Shown here: positions 51,293 through 61,075 of the stretch, piece by piece | How the letters are laid out: each line of letters starts with the position of its first letter | How positions within the stretch are numbered: position 1 is the stretch's first letter | Source: Schlegelella_A sp038241255 | GTDB taxonomy: Bacteria > Pseudomonadota > Gammaproteobacteria > Burkholderiales > Burkholderiaceae_C | Length of the DNA: 64,000 nucleotides | Direction: 5' to 3' | Assembly (NCBI GenBank): GCA_038241255.1 | Contig: JBBRFW010000004.1 | Span: 1-64,000, forward strand | The notes under the pieces: model-generated | Seen by the model: the letters and a program-made list of their open reading frames with translations, nothing else | Told to the model about the DNA's origin: nothing | The model's database searches: none | Program-made: the position numbers and the translations under genes

Positions 51293-52507
51293 TTACTTGA
51301 CGAAGCTGTTCAACTGAATGATCGGAAGAAGCACCGCGAGAACGATAAGCATGACCACTCCACCCATGCCGACGATGAGCAGCGGCTCGAGGATCGTCGC
51401 CATCTGCAGCGCGCGCCGCTGCACCTCGCCGGCGAGCTGCCTGGCCGCGCGGTCAAGCATCTGGGGCAATTGGCCGGTCTGCTCGCCGAGGCGCGCGAAC
51501 ATCGCCAGGATGCCGGGAAAGCGCTTCTTGCCCGCGAGTGCCGAGGCGAGCGGCGCGCCTTCGCGCACCTGCACCAGCGCGTCCATCGCATCGGCGCGCA
51601 TGGCGCGGTTCGAGAGCGTTTCGGCCGCGGCCTGCAGCGCCTTCAGGATCGGCACGCCGGAGCCGGCGAGCATCGCCAGCGTGCCGGCGAAGCGCGCCGC
51701 GTTGTAGCCGCGGGCGAGCCTGCCGATCAGCGGCAAGCCGAGAAAGCCGGCGTCGAAGCGCTCCCGGAAGGGCTCGTTGCGCAGCGCGAAGACGAGCGCC
51801 GTACCGCCGCCGATGAGCAGAAGAAGAACCAGCCAGCCATAGCCGCGCAGGAAATCGCTGAACGCCATCATGCCGATCGTCAGCAGCGGCAGCGATCGCT
51901 TCGAGCTCGTGAACACCGTCGCCACCTGCGGCACGACGTAGGTGACGAGGAAGACGACGATCACGACCGCGATCACCGAGACGATCGCCGGGTAGAGCGT
52001 CGCGCCGATCAGGCGCCCTTTGAGCTCCTGTCGCGCCTCGAGGTCGTCGGCGAGCCGCTCGAGCACGCCGCCAAGCGCGCCGCTCTGCTCGCCGGCGGCG
52101 ACGACGCCGCGGTAGACGTCGTCGAACTCGCGTGGCGCGCTGCCCAGCGCGCGCGCGAACGGCGCGCCGGCATTGACCTCGCTGCGCAGGTGGGCGACGA
52201 GCTCGCGCTGGCGCGTGTCCTCGGCCTCGTCGGCGAGCGCGGTCAGCGCTCGCTCGAGCGGCAATCCCGAGCCGACCAGGCCGGCGAGCTGCCGCGTCCA
52301 GACCGCGAGCGCCGTGGCGTTGAACACCTTGCGGGTGAAGCTAAAGCCGGCCGGCGAGGTGCCCGCGGAGACGACCTGCGTCACCGCCAGCGGCACGAGC
52401 GCCTGCGCGCGCAGCTGCGACCGGGCGGCTCGCGAGTTGTCGGCGTCGACCAGTCCGCTCTGCGACTTGCCGGCGGCGTCGAGCGCCTCGAAGCGATAGG
52501 CAGGCAT
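51293..52507 (-). CDS. gspF: Type II secretion inner-membrane protein GspF
   Basis: 404 residues, full length. Starts MPAYRFEALDAAGKSQSG; two tandem T2SSF domains (about 70-195 and 270-395), with three helices around 168-190, 220-240 and 375-400. The first domain has SGLPLERALTALADEAED. Scaffold of the inner-membrane platform that contacts GspE. Last gene of the operon. Confidence 0.96.
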   Translation of the reverse strand: MPAYRFEALDAAGKSQSGLVDADNSRAARSQLRAQALVPLAVTQVVSAGTSPAGFSFTRKVFNATALAVWTRQLAGLVGSGLPLERALTALADEAEDTRQRELVAHLRSEVNAGAPFARALGSAPREFDDVYRGVVAAGEQSGALGGVLERLADDLEARQELKGRLIGATLYPAIVSVIAVVIVVFLVTYVVPQVATVFTSSKRSLPLLTIGMMAFSDFLRGYGWLVLLLLIGGGTALVFALRNEPFRERFDAGFLGLPLIGRLARGYNAARFAGTLAMLAGSGVPILKALQAAAETLSNRAMRADAMDALVQVREGAPLASALAGKKRFPGILAMFARLGEQTGQLPQMLDRAARQLAGEVQRRALQMATILEPLLIVGMGGVVMLIVLAVLLPIIQLNSFVK

Positions 52508-52519
52508 GTCGCTGACGCC

Positions 52520-53940
52520 CTACTCGCGCGTTACGCGAACGACTTCCTCGATCGACGTGATCCCTTCGCCGACGAGGCGCTCGCCGTCCTCGCGCATCGA
52601 GGTCAGCCCCGCCAAGTGCGCGGCGGATGCGATCTTCGCCTCGGCGGCACGGCCGTGGATGAGGGCGCGGATCTCGTCGTCGACGTCCATCAGCTCGTAG
52701 ACCCCGGTGCGGCCCTTGTAGCCGGTCATCGCGCACGCCGGGCAGCCGACCGGATGCCAGTGGCCTCGTGCGTCGACCTTGCGACAGGCCAAACAGAGCT
52801 TGCGCACCAGCCGCTGCGCCAGCACGCCGATCAGGCTCGACGAGAGCAGGAACGGCTCGACGCCCATGTCGATCATCCGCGTCACCGTGCTCGGCGCGTC
52901 GTTGGTGTGGACGGTGGCCAGCACCAGGTGGCCGGTGAGCGAGGCCTGGATCGCGATCTGCGCCGTCTCGTAGTCGCGGATCTCGCCGATCATGATCACG
53001 TCCGGGTCCTGGCGCAGGATTGCGCGCTGCGCCTTGGCGAAGGTGTGGTCGATCTTGGAGTTGACCTGCGTCTGGCCGATGCCGGCGAGCTCGTACTCGA
53101 CCGGGTCCTCGACGGTGAGGATATTGGTGCCGGCGGTGTCGACGCGGCCGAGCGAGGCGTAGAGCGTCGTCGTCTTGCCCGAGCCGGTCGGGCCGGTGAC
53201 GAGGATGATGCCGTGCGGCTGCTTGATCAGATCGTCGAACTTCCTCAGCGTCTCGCCGCTCATGCCGAGACCCTCGAGCGTGAACTTCGATTCGGCCTTG
53301 TCGAGCAGGCGCAGCACGGCGCGCTCGCCGTGCGCCGACGGCAGCGTCGAGACGCGGACGTCGACGGCGCGGCCGCCGATGCGCAGCGAGATGCGGCCGT
53401 CCTGCGGCAGACGGCGCTCGGCGATGTCGAGCTCGGCCATGATCTTCAGGCGCGAGATCAGCGCCGCGTGCAGGGCGCGATTCGGCTGTACAACCTCGCG
53501 CAGCGTGCCGTCGACGCGAAAGCGCACCGAGCTCGAGCGCTCGTAGGGCTCGATGTGGATGTCGCTCGCGCCGTCCTTCGCCGCCTGCGTCAGCAGCGCG
53601 TTGAGCATGCGGATGATCGGCGCGTCGTTGCTGGCCTCGAGCAGGTCCTCGATCGCCGGCAGCTCCTGCATCATTCGTGACAGGTCCACGGCGCTCTCCA
53701 CCTCGCCGATCACGACGGCGGCGCTCGACTCGCCACCGGCATAGGCGGCAGCGATGCGGCCGACCAGCGTGCTCGCGGGCTCGCTCTCGAACGAATCGAC
53801 GTCGAACAGGCGGAGCACCTCCGAGAGCGCCGGCAGGCCGACGGTCTCGGGTGCCCAGAGGACAAGGCGGCGCCGTCGTCCTCGAGGAGGACGGTGTGCG
53901 CTTTCGCGAAGGCGTACGGCAGCGGATGGCGGTTGCCCAT
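52520..53940 (-). CDS. gspE: Type II secretion ATPase GspE, with apparent one-base frameshift near the 5' end
   Basis: Hexameric ATPase driving the T2SS. From 53818 down the frame is open (432 residues): ASDIHIEPYERSSS, Walker A GPTGSGKTTTLY, Asp box, Walker B DPDVIMIGEIRDYETA, His box TGHLVLATVHTNDA, and CRKVDARGHWHPVGCPAC as the zinc site. The expected N-terminus MGNRHPLPYAFAKAHTVLLE lies in another frame starting at ATG 53940, eight bases after gspD. The frames join if one base, probably a C, is restored at about 53866-53874 in a GGCGCC run, giving about 473 residues, the family length. Either a real frameshift, an assembly error, or a functional protein beginning at GTG 53818. Confidence 0.85.
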
Positions 53941-53948
53941 GCGGGAAC

Positions 53949-56279
53949 CTAGCGCGGCGCGGACGCGGGCACGGACGGCACCGGCGCGATGACGGGCGCC
54001 GGCACGATGATCAGCGGCGGCAGAGGTGCGGGCGGATCGCTCGCCGCCGGCGCTGGTTTGCGCAGCACGCCGGGCTCGGTGCCGGGCGAAGTCTGCACCG
54101 GCGAGATCGGCGTGTCGGTCCGGTCGATGCGGCGGATCGGCGGCACCACCGGCGACTCGCCGACCGGTATGAGGATGTTCGGCGTCGGCTGCATGTCCTT
54201 CTGAAACGAGCGGATCTGCTCGTAGCGATCGATGGAGACGCGATCGGTGGTCTCGGCGTCGCGCATGACGGTCGGACGCAGGAAGACCATCAGGTTGGTG
54301 CGCGTCTTCGAGCGGCTCTGGCTGCGGAATAGCGCGCCGAGGTACGGGATGTCCCCGAGGAGCGGCACCTTCGAGGTGTCGTCGGTGTAGCGGTCCTCGA
54401 TCAGGCCGCCGAGCACGAGGATCTGGCCGTCCTCGACCACCACGTTGGATTCGATCGAGCGCTTGTTGGTGGTCGGCCCGGCGTTGGCGGTGCCGGTCGC
54501 CTGCGCGATCACGCTCGACGATTCCTGGAAGATCGCCATGCGGATCGTCCCGTCCTCGCCGATCTGCGGCCGGATGCGCAGCGTGATGCCGACGTCCTTG
54601 CGCTCGATCGTCTGGAACGGGTTCACCGCGGCGGTGCCGGTCTGCGTGAACTGGCCGGTCACGAACGGCACGTTGCTGCCAACGATGATCTTGGCCTCTT
54701 CGTTGTCGAGCGTCACCAGGTTCGGCGTCGACGTGATGTTGGTATTCGCCTGCGACTGCAGGAATTGCGCGATCGAAGAGAGCCCGTAGATGCCGCCGTA
54801 GTTGCGGATCAGGCCAATGTTGAAGCCGCTCGACAGGGTCGCCGCGGCGGCTCCGGCAGCGGCAGCACCCTGTGCTACGGCAGTCGTCAGCGGCAGGATG
54901 TTGTTGGTGCTGACGTTGCCGGCGCTCGTCGAGAAATTGGTGCCGCCGAGAATCGTGTTCTTGTTGCCCCGGCCGCCGATCAGGCCCTGCCACTGGAAGC
55001 CGAAGTCGGCCTCGTTGGTGCCCGACACCTCGACGATCATGCTTTCGATGTAAACCTGCGCGCGCCGGCCGTCGAGCTGGTCGATCATCGCCCGCACCTG
55101 CCGGTAGAGCGGCTCGGGGGCGGTGATGATGAGCGAATTGGTTGCCGGATCGGCCTGGATGAAGCCGCCGGTCGACGGGCCCGCCGAAGGCGTGATCGGC
55201 GCCGTCGCCGCGGTCGTCGCGCCGGTGCTTGCCGTGCCGGCGGTGCCGGCCGGGTTCACGCCGAGCGGCGACGTCGACGTCGTGCTGCCGCCGCCGGCGT
55301 TGCCGCTGCCTCCTGCCGCGGCACCGAAGGCAGCGCGCAGGACGGTGGCCAGCTTGGTGGAGTCGGCGTTTTTCAAATGGACGACCCAGATGTTGCCCGT
55401 TGCGGCCTGTCCCTGCGGGGCCAGGTCGAGCTTGGCCACCAGCGCGCGGATGCTCGACATGCGCGCTGGGTTCGGGCTGCGCACGATCAGCGAATTGCTG
55501 CGCGCGTCGATCAGGACCTGCGGCGGGGTAAGCGTCGCGGCGCCGCCGGCGCCCAGGGCAACGGCACCCTGCGGCGCGTCGGTCAGCCGCTGGATCAGCG
55601 GCGCGATGTCGGACGCGACCGCGTAGCGCAGCGGGATCACCTCGACGTCGCCGCTCGCCGGCACGTCCATCGCCGCGATTATTTTGCCGATCCGCTGCAG
55701 GTTGTCGGCGTAGTCGGTAATGACGAGCGTGTTGTTGCCGGGATTGGCGTTGATCGTGTTGTTCGGGCTGATCAGCGGCCTCAGCACCGGCACCAGGTTG
55801 TTGGCGTTCTCGTGGTTGAGGCGAAAGATCTGGGTCAAGATCTGGTCGCCCCGGCGACCCGCTGCGCCGATCGCGACCGTGCCGGTTTGCAGCTTGGCGT
55901 CGGCCTCGGGAACGATCTTGTACAGGCCGTTGACCTCGACCACCGTGAAGCCGAGCCCGCGCAAAGCGGCAAGGAAGTTGAAGTAGGCGTCGCGCGGCGT
56001 CAGCGGCTCTTCGCTGTAAAGCGTGATCGTGCCGCGAACGCGCGGATCGACGACGAACTGCTGGCGCAGGATCGCCGACATCGCGCGGGCGACGCCCTCA
56101 ATCTCTGCGTTGACGAAGTTGAGGGTCACCGGCTCGCCGCGAAACCGCGCCGCCCCGGCGGTCTGCGCGAAAGCGTCGCGCATCGGCATGGAGCCGGCGA
56201 GCAGCGCGGTTGCCATGGCCGTGGCGCCGAGCTTGCGGCGCCAGGTCGTGCGCGAGGCGCAGGGTTCGGTCATTCTCAT
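53949..56279 (-). CDS. gspD: Type II secretion secretin GspD
   Basis: 776 residues. Signal peptide (about 12-36, ending RDAFAQTAG), N0 domain (FRGEPVTLNFVNAEIEGVARAM), N1-N3 domains (to about 450) with a Gly/Ser/Thr/Ala-rich insertion (approximately 345-400), secretin domain 450-690 with VEVSGTNEADFGFQWQ and VPLLGDIPYLGALFR, then a proline-rich C-terminal tail of about 80 residues. Forms the outer-membrane pore. ATG 56279 overlaps the gspN stop; a second ATG two codons later is possible. Confidence 0.95.
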   Translation of the reverse strand: MRMTEPCASRTTWRRKLGATAMATALLAGSMPMRDAFAQTAGAARFRGEPVTLNFVNAEIEGVARAMSAILRQQFVVDPRVRGTITLYSEEPLTPRDAYFNFLAALRGLGFTVVEVNGLYKIVPEADAKLQTGTVAIGAAGRRGDQILTQIFRLNHENANNLVPVLRPLISPNNTINANPGNNTLVITDYADNLQRIGKIIAAMDVPASGDVEVIPLRYAVASDIAPLIQRLTDAPQGAVALGAGGAATLTPPQVLIDARSNSLIVRSPNPARMSSIRALVAKLDLAPQGQAATGNIWVVHLKNADSTKLATVLRAAFGAAAGGSGNAGGGSTTSTSPLGVNPAGTAGTASTGATTAATAPITPSAGPSTGGFIQADPATNSLIITAPEPLYRQVRAMIDQLDGRRAQVYIESMIVEVSGTNEADFGFQWQGLIGGRGNKNTILGGTNFSTSAGNVSTNNILPLTTAVAQGAAAAGAAAATLSSGFNIGLIRNYGGIYGLSSIAQFLQSQANTNITSTPNLVTLDNEEAKIIVGSNVPFVTGQFTQTGTAAVNPFQTIERKDVGITLRIRPQIGEDGTIRMAIFQESSSVIAQATGTANAGPTTNKRSIESNVVVEDGQILVLGGLIEDRYTDDTSKVPLLGDIPYLGALFRSQSRSKTRTNLMVFLRPTVMRDAETTDRVSIDRYEQIRSFQKDMQPTPNILIPVGESPVVPPIRRIDRTDTPISPVQTSPGTEPGVLRKPAPAASDPPAPLPPLIIVPAPVIAPVPSVPASAPR

Positions 56280-57163
56280 CCGATCGAAATGATCGACCGC
56301 GCGCCATCGCGCCGGCCGATGATGTTGAGAAGGTTCGACAGCGCCGCCTCGTCGACCGTCGCGGCTCGCGCCTCGCCGCGGAACTTGACGCCGCCGGGAC
56401 CCCAGGTGCCGCTGCCGTTGAGCTGCAGGGGGCCGTCCTGGGTGGTGACGGACAGCAGCGTCGCACCGTTGGTTCCGCCGCCGCCGGTCAGCGAGATCTT
56501 GTAGCTGCCGAGCGTGTCGAGCGTTGTCAGCCGCGACGATACGCCCTCGAGGGCGAGGTCGACCCGGCCTTCGAGGCGCCAACGCCCTTCGACGGACTCG
56601 ATCGTCACGCCGGGCGAGAGCAGGCGAAAGCTGCCACCGAGCTGAAGGGTGTTCCACGGCGTACCGAGGCCACCAAGCCAGGCGCTCGGCCACTGGCCGA
56701 CCCAGTCGGTGCGAGGCACGAGCGTCGCCCGCACTCGCCCGAGGCCGGGCCGGATCTGGATCGTCGCGGTGCCGTTGATGCAGCACTCTTGCCGCGCGGC
56801 GAGGTCGACGCCGTACCAGCGCGGCGCCAGCGTCCATTCGAGCCGGCCGGGCAGCACGCTCGCGTCGCGGCTGTCCGGGCCGCCGGCGAGGACCGCGACG
56901 GCGCTGCCCGACCAAACCGTGCCGCGGGTGTCGGCGAGAACGAGCCGACCTCCCGTGGCCGAGGCGATCGCGCTCGCCAGCCAGGACGCTGGCGCGAACA
57001 GCACGACGCCGGCGAGCGCGCCGACGATGGCGCCGGCGACTGCCCAACGCACCGCCGCACCGCGCGCGTCAACCCACGCCTGCTCGGCCAGCGTCGATTC
57101 GCTCCACCCCGTCGAGGCGACGGTCGGCGACCACAGCTGGCGGTTGCGTTTCTTGCGGATCAC
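56276..57163 (-). CDS. gspN: Type II secretion protein GspN
   Basis: 295 residues, GTG start overlapping the gspM stop (GTGA). A membrane helix at about 42-62 (VRWAVAGAIVGALAGVVLF) after a 40-residue cytoplasmic N-terminus, then a periplasmic beta-rich domain with ASATGGRLVLADTRGTVWSGSA and LGGSFRLLSPG, typical of GspN, which is optional in many systems and thought to help secretin assembly. Cys-Cys pair near QECCINGT is unusual. Confidence 0.88.
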   Translation of the reverse strand: MIRKKRNRQLWSPTVASTGWSESTLAEQAWVDARGAAVRWAVAGAIVGALAGVVLFAPASWLASAIASATGGRLVLADTRGTVWSGSAVAVLAGGPDSRDASVLPGRLEWTLAPRWYGVDLAARQECCINGTATIQIRPGLGRVRATLVPRTDWVGQWPSAWLGGLGTPWNTLQLGGSFRLLSPGVTIESVEGRWRLEGRVDLALEGVSSRLTTLDTLGSYKISLTGGGGTNGATLLSVTTQDGPLQLNGSGTWGPGGVKFRGEARAATVDEAALSNLLNIIGRRDGARSIISIG

Positions 57164-57678
57164 GGCGTGCCCGCCAGGGTGATCGAGATCGAGCCGCTGT
57201 AGCCGGATGCTCCCTTCAGCAACTGGGCTTCGACCGGGCGCGCGCGCGCCGCGCTGCGCACTTCGACGAGCCAGTTGCGCAGGGCTTCGAAGGCGACGCC
57301 GGAGAAGGTCAGCACGGCGCGGTCGCCCTGTAGGGCGATCTTGCCCTTTCCGCCGAGCCGTTCCGTCGCCGCGCGAACGGCCTCGGTCGCCTGCGCCGGC
57401 GGCACCGGCGAGGCCGAGCGCAGCGTCGCGCTCTCGAGCGCAGCGAGCTGCATCTGCTGCCATTGCAAGTCGAGGCGATCGAGCTCGGCGGGGGTCTCGT
57501 GCAACGTCCTGAGCGCCGGCTGGACCGCGATCATCCAGACGACGAGGATGGCGAGCGCGAGCGCTCCGGCGGCGATCAGCTGACGCTCGCGCGGCGCCCG
57601 CGCACGCCAAAACTGGCCGGCCTGCTGGCGCGCTGCCGCCGCGGCGGGCGGAAGGGACGCCGCGCTGTCGGTGCTCAT
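57160..57678 (-). CDS. gspM: Type II secretion protein GspM
   Basis: 172 residues. Short cytoplasmic head, a membrane helix (about 33-53), then a periplasmic ferredoxin-like domain. Family core: REEQL-like ERQLIAAGALALAIL and LTFSGVAFEALRNWLVEV. Start 57678 overlaps the gspL stop (ATGA). Part of the inner-membrane assembly platform. Confidence 0.9.
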   Translation of the reverse strand: MSTDSAASLPPAAAAARQQAGQFWRARAPRERQLIAAGALALAILVVWMIAVQPALRTLHETPAELDRLDLQWQQMQLAALESATLRSASPVPPAQATEAVRAATERLGGKGKIALQGDRAVLTFSGVAFEALRNWLVEVRSAARARPVEAQLLKGASGYSGSISITLAGTP

Positions 57679-58937
57679 GCGGCGCCTCCGCTTCGGGTGC
57701 GGGTCAGGACGAGCCGGCCTTCGTTGGTGTCGACGCGAACGCCGGCCGGCCGCAGCACCGAGCGGAACTGCTCGATCTGCGCGTCGCTCCAGCCATTCGC
57801 CGCCAGGGTCAGCTTGCCGGCCTCGTAGCGAACCGTCTCGACCGGTGGGCGTTCGCCCGGCCACGCCGCGGCGGCGGCCTGCAGCATCGGCTCGAGGTCG
57901 CTGTCGCCGGCCTTGCCGGCGAGCGTGCGCAGCGCCTGCGTCTCGCGCAGCATGACGGCGGCCGGGTCGCGCTGGACGTCGCCGTCGGCGACGCGTGGGA
58001 AGGTCTTCTTGACGAGCTCCTGGATGGCAGCGCGCCGCGATTCGACGGCGCTCTTCTGATACCAGGCCCAGACGTTGATTCCGACGATCTGCGCCAGCAC
58101 GAGCAGGGCCAGGCCGATGCGCACCGGTCGCCAGGCCGGGCTCATCGCCTGGCGCGCCCAGTCGCCGATGGCGCGTGCGCCCCGGGTGCGGCGCGCGAGG
58201 TCGAACTGGCGCAGGTTCCAGAGGCTGCGCCCGGCCTGGAGCAGCCGCTGCTCAATAGGCATGACGTTGACGGGCGCGCCGAGCCAGCGCTCGGCTGCGG
58301 CCGCCGCCATCGGCGCCGCCGTCCAGCGCGTCGCCGGCGGTGCCGGCTGCGGCACCAGGGCGCGTGCCAGGCCGCCCTCGAGGCGAACCGTGGCCACGCC
58401 TTCGACGCTTGCCCAAGTGATGACCGCGCCCTCTACGCTGCCGACGCCGGAAGACGGTGCGTGGAAGTGACCCGCCGGGGGGTCATCGGGCCAGGCCATC
58501 GGCACGACGCGGTCGACGAACACGCCGGCTTTCTGCAAAGCGGCGAGCTCGTCCTGCAGCCATGCCTTGTCGACGGCGGCGACCCAAGTCGGCTGGCCGG
58601 CAGCGGGGAGCGGCGCCACGGCGAGGTGAACCGTCTCAGCGTCCTCGAGGAGGGCCTCTTCGAGAACGCCGACGAGCGCCGGGCGCAAGCGCGCGGCGGG
58701 CGCCTTGGGCAGGGTGATGCGATGCCAGCTGACGTCGGCTTCCTGAACCACGGCGATGATGACCGGTCGGGTCGGCAGCAGCGCCGCGGCCGCATGACCC
58801 TGGGCGTCGACATCGATGCCGTCGTCGCTGGTCACGTAGGCGTACTCGCGACGGCGCGACGCGCTGGCGCCCGGCTCTTCGGCGGCACCGGCGCGCAGGC
58901 GTCGACGTTCGGGCAACTGGATGACGAGGGTGGACAT
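57675..58937 (-). CDS. gspL: Type II secretion protein GspL
   Basis: 420 residues. Cytoplasmic actin-like domain (about 1-250; VIAVVQEADVSWHRITLPKAPAARLRPALVG), a single membrane helix (VRIGLALLVLAQIVGINVWAWY, about 255-278), then a periplasmic ferredoxin-like domain. Binds GspE on the cytoplasmic side and GspM on the periplasmic side. The 118-bp gap upstream breaks the otherwise overlapping operon. Confidence 0.92.
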   Translation of the reverse strand: MSTLVIQLPERRRLRAGAAEEPGASASRRREYAYVTSDDGIDVDAQGHAAAALLPTRPVIIAVVQEADVSWHRITLPKAPAARLRPALVGVLEEALLEDAETVHLAVAPLPAAGQPTWVAAVDKAWLQDELAALQKAGVFVDRVVPMAWPDDPPAGHFHAPSSGVGSVEGAVITWASVEGVATVRLEGGLARALVPQPAPPATRWTAAPMAAAAAERWLGAPVNVMPIEQRLLQAGRSLWNLRQFDLARRTRGARAIGDWARQAMSPAWRPVRIGLALLVLAQIVGINVWAWYQKSAVESRRAAIQELVKKTFPRVADGDVQRDPAAVMLRETQALRTLAGKAGDSDLEPMLQAAAAAWPGERPPVETVRYEAGKLTLAANGWSDAQIEQFRSVLRPAGVRVDTNEGRLVLTRTRSGGAA

Positions 58938-59055
58938 CGGTTAGGCGAGGGCGGCCCGATTTTAGGGACGTGGAGGAAGCGAGCCCTTGGCAATCAAGGA
59001 CTTAGCAGGAGATCTTGCAGCGAAATGGCTGCACTGGTTCTCGAATTGCAAACCT
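58938..59055. other. Intergenic patch between gspK and gspL of unusually low GC
   Basis: 118 bp, clearly less GC-rich than the flanks, with no gene, although both strands stay open for 30-odd codons. A TAAAAT -10-like hexamer (minus strand, complement of 58959-58964) lies 22 bases before gspL. May carry an internal promoter; not recognised otherwise. Confidence 0.35.
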
Positions 59056-60060
59056 TTAGGACCCCGCGGCGTCTCGGGCGGAGACGCGTTCGCGCTGGAG
59101 GACCCGCACGTCGAGACCGTGCCGCCGAACCAGCGATCGCTGCTCGAGCACGACGTCGCCGAGGCGCAGACGCCCGCGCACCTCGAAGAAATTCGAACCC
59201 ACCGCGAGTCGCGCGAGGGCATCGGGAGCGAGCCCGGGAGCGAGCGCGCCGATGTCGGCAGTCGACTTGAGCGGGACCCGCTGGCGCGACTGGACGATCC
59301 GCTCGGCCGTGGCGAGGTCGAGGCCCGCGATCGCAGCGACGAGCACCTCGCGCGGCGCCGTGTTGGCATTGACGTAAGCCTTCTCGGGCAGGATCGTGAC
59401 GTAAGGCTCGAGCGTCCGCAGCGCTTCCGGATCGACGCCGAGCCAGGCGAGTTGGGCCACCGAGCGCGGCATGAGCGGCGGATCTTGGACGATGGGAAGG
59501 GGGGCGGTCGCGGCGCCGCTGGCGCCCTGTTGCGCGGGAACCGGGGGCGCGGCGTCATGCAGCCCGGTCGCGATCCGCGTCGCCACGTCGACCGAGACGC
59601 CGACGGTTTCGCAAAGCCGCTGCAAGACCGCCATCTCGACGGGATCGTAGCCGTTGCCGCCGGGGCTCAGCACGTTGGTGAGGTTGTAGCGCGCCGTCGC
59701 GTCGGTGATCACGCCGGACAGGAAGGCGTCCGGCGCATCCTCGGTGTTGTCCTTGTCGGCGGCGAGAAACGTCGACAGGCGCGCCTCCGCGAGCGGGACG
59801 GCCCAGGGCTCGCCCAGGTGGTCGACGCTGCCGTTCTTGGCGTCCTCGCGCAGGATGAGGCGGGCCCAGTCGAGCGCGCCGGCAAGGATCCAGGCCGACT
59901 GCGTTCGCGCCCGCTCGGCCGCCTCGACCTGGATCGCCCGCCACTGCTGCCAGACCATCGAGCCGGCGAGCGTCGCGACCAGCGCGACGATGATCATCGC
60001 GGTGAGCAGGGCAGCGCCGCGTTGGCCGCGCCGTCGGTCGGGGGGCGTGATACGCGTCAC
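59056..60060 (-). CDS. gspK: Type II secretion minor pseudopilin GspK
   Basis: 334 residues, GTG start overlapping the gspJ stop. Prepilin signal RRRGQRGAALLTAMIIVALVATLAG near residues 8-30 (Gly at cleavage, then hydrophobic; the usual Glu5 is absent, as in other GspK), followed by the large alpha domain with YNLTNVLSPGG and VNANTAPREVLVAAIAGLD. Caps the pseudopilus tip. Confidence 0.92.
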   Translation of the reverse strand: MTRITPPDRRRGQRGAALLTAMIIVALVATLAGSMVWQQWRAIQVEAAERARTQSAWILAGALDWARLILREDAKNGSVDHLGEPWAVPLAEARLSTFLAADKDNTEDAPDAFLSGVITDATARYNLTNVLSPGGNGYDPVEMAVLQRLCETVGVSVDVATRIATGLHDAAPPVPAQQGASGAATAPLPIVQDPPLMPRSVAQLAWLGVDPEALRTLEPYVTILPEKAYVNANTAPREVLVAAIAGLDLATAERIVQSRQRVPLKSTADIGALAPGLAPDALARLAVGSNFFEVRGRLRLGDVVLEQRSLVRRHGLDVRVLQRERVSARDAAGS

Positions 60061-60716
60061 GGGGTAATCAGCGTGTCGCGAACGAGGCTGCCGGCCAGGC
60101 CGCTGCCCGGCGCGAAGCCGAGGACGACGCGGATGCCGAGCGGCAGGACCGTGGCCGGCGCCGTCGCCGATGCGGGGGCCGTGGCCGCGACGGGCGTGAA
60201 CGCGGCGACGTCGCCCGTGGATTGGCAGTTGGCCCAGGCAGTGCCCTGGAAGAAGTAGACGTGCCATTCCTCGAGGCCGGTGAGGGCGCGCAACTGCCCG
60301 GTCTCGTTGCCCTGGAACTGCTGCGTGCGAAACCAGCTGTCCTGGAGGTTGCGCGTCGTCGTCACCGCGGGTCCCGCCCAGCGTTGCCACACCGCGCCTC
60401 GCGCGCCCGGCCGCAGCGACCAGGCGACGACCTGGAGGCCGCCTTCGGCACGGCGCACGATGCGAACGCTCTGGCCGTCGCAGCTGATGGTCGGCACCAC
60501 CGGGGTTTCCTGGATCGATGCGAGATCTTGCTCCCACTGGGCGATGACCGTCTCGAGGCGGAGGACCTGCTCGAGGCGGACCTGGTTCGCGTCGCGCGTG
60601 CGCACGATGCCGTCGACGCCTTGCCAGGCCATGAGCGACATGATCGCCATGATGACCATGGCGACGAGCACCTCGATCAAGGTGAAGCCGCCAACGCTGT
60701 CGAGGCGCGCCATCAT
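60057..60716 (-). CDS. gspJ: Type II secretion minor pseudopilin GspJ
   Basis: 219 residues. Prepilin leader MMARLDSVGG then FTLIEVLVAMVIMAIMS, with cleavage before Phe. WEQDLASI and RIVRRAEGG match the GspJ fold, and a Pro/Ala/Thr-rich insertion lies at about 170-190. ATG overlaps the gspI stop. Component of the pseudopilus tip complex. Confidence 0.92.
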   Translation of the reverse strand: MMARLDSVGGFTLIEVLVAMVIMAIMSLMAWQGVDGIVRTRDANQVRLEQVLRLETVIAQWEQDLASIQETPVVPTISCDGQSVRIVRRAEGGLQVVAWSLRPGARGAVWQRWAGPAVTTTRNLQDSWFRTQQFQGNETGQLRALTGLEEWHVYFFQGTAWANCQSTGDVAAFTPVAATAPASATAPATVLPLGIRVVLGFAPGSGLAGSLVRDTLITP

Positions 60717-61075
60717 TGCCTCCCGACGATGGTCGAGAGGAGGAGGATCTGCCGGCCGTCGGCGTCGAGCATGCGCGCATCGACGCGGCGGAAGTTCGGG
60801 TTCGGCGTCGGCCGAACGATCTGCTTGCCGGCATAGGTGCGGCCGAGCTGGTCGCAGCTGAAGTCGCCGTCGCCGATGTCGGGGAACAGGTGCGAGAGCT
60901 TGATTCCGGTGAGGCGGTTGTCGGCGCACCACTGCGCTGCCGTCACCTCGGCCAGGCGCGCGGTGTTGAAGGTCAGCGAGCCCGCGGCCTTGATGCCGGC
61001 GCCGAGCGTGATGGCGACGATCGCCAGCGCGACCATCACCTCGATCAGAGTGAAACCGCGGCAGCGAGACTTCAC
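60713..61075 (-). CDS. gspI: Type II secretion minor pseudopilin GspI
   Basis: 120 residues, GTG start overlapping the gspH stop (GTGA). Leader KSRCRG then FTLIEVMVALAIVAITLGAG, then WCADNRLTGIKL, the GspI consensus (WxAxN). Anchors the tip heterotrimer with GspJ and GspK. Confidence 0.93.
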   Translation of the reverse strand: MKSRCRGFTLIEVMVALAIVAITLGAGIKAAGSLTFNTARLAEVTAAQWCADNRLTGIKLSHLFPDIGDGDFSCDQLGRTYAGKQIVRPTPNPNFRRVDARMLDADGRQILLLSTIVGRQ

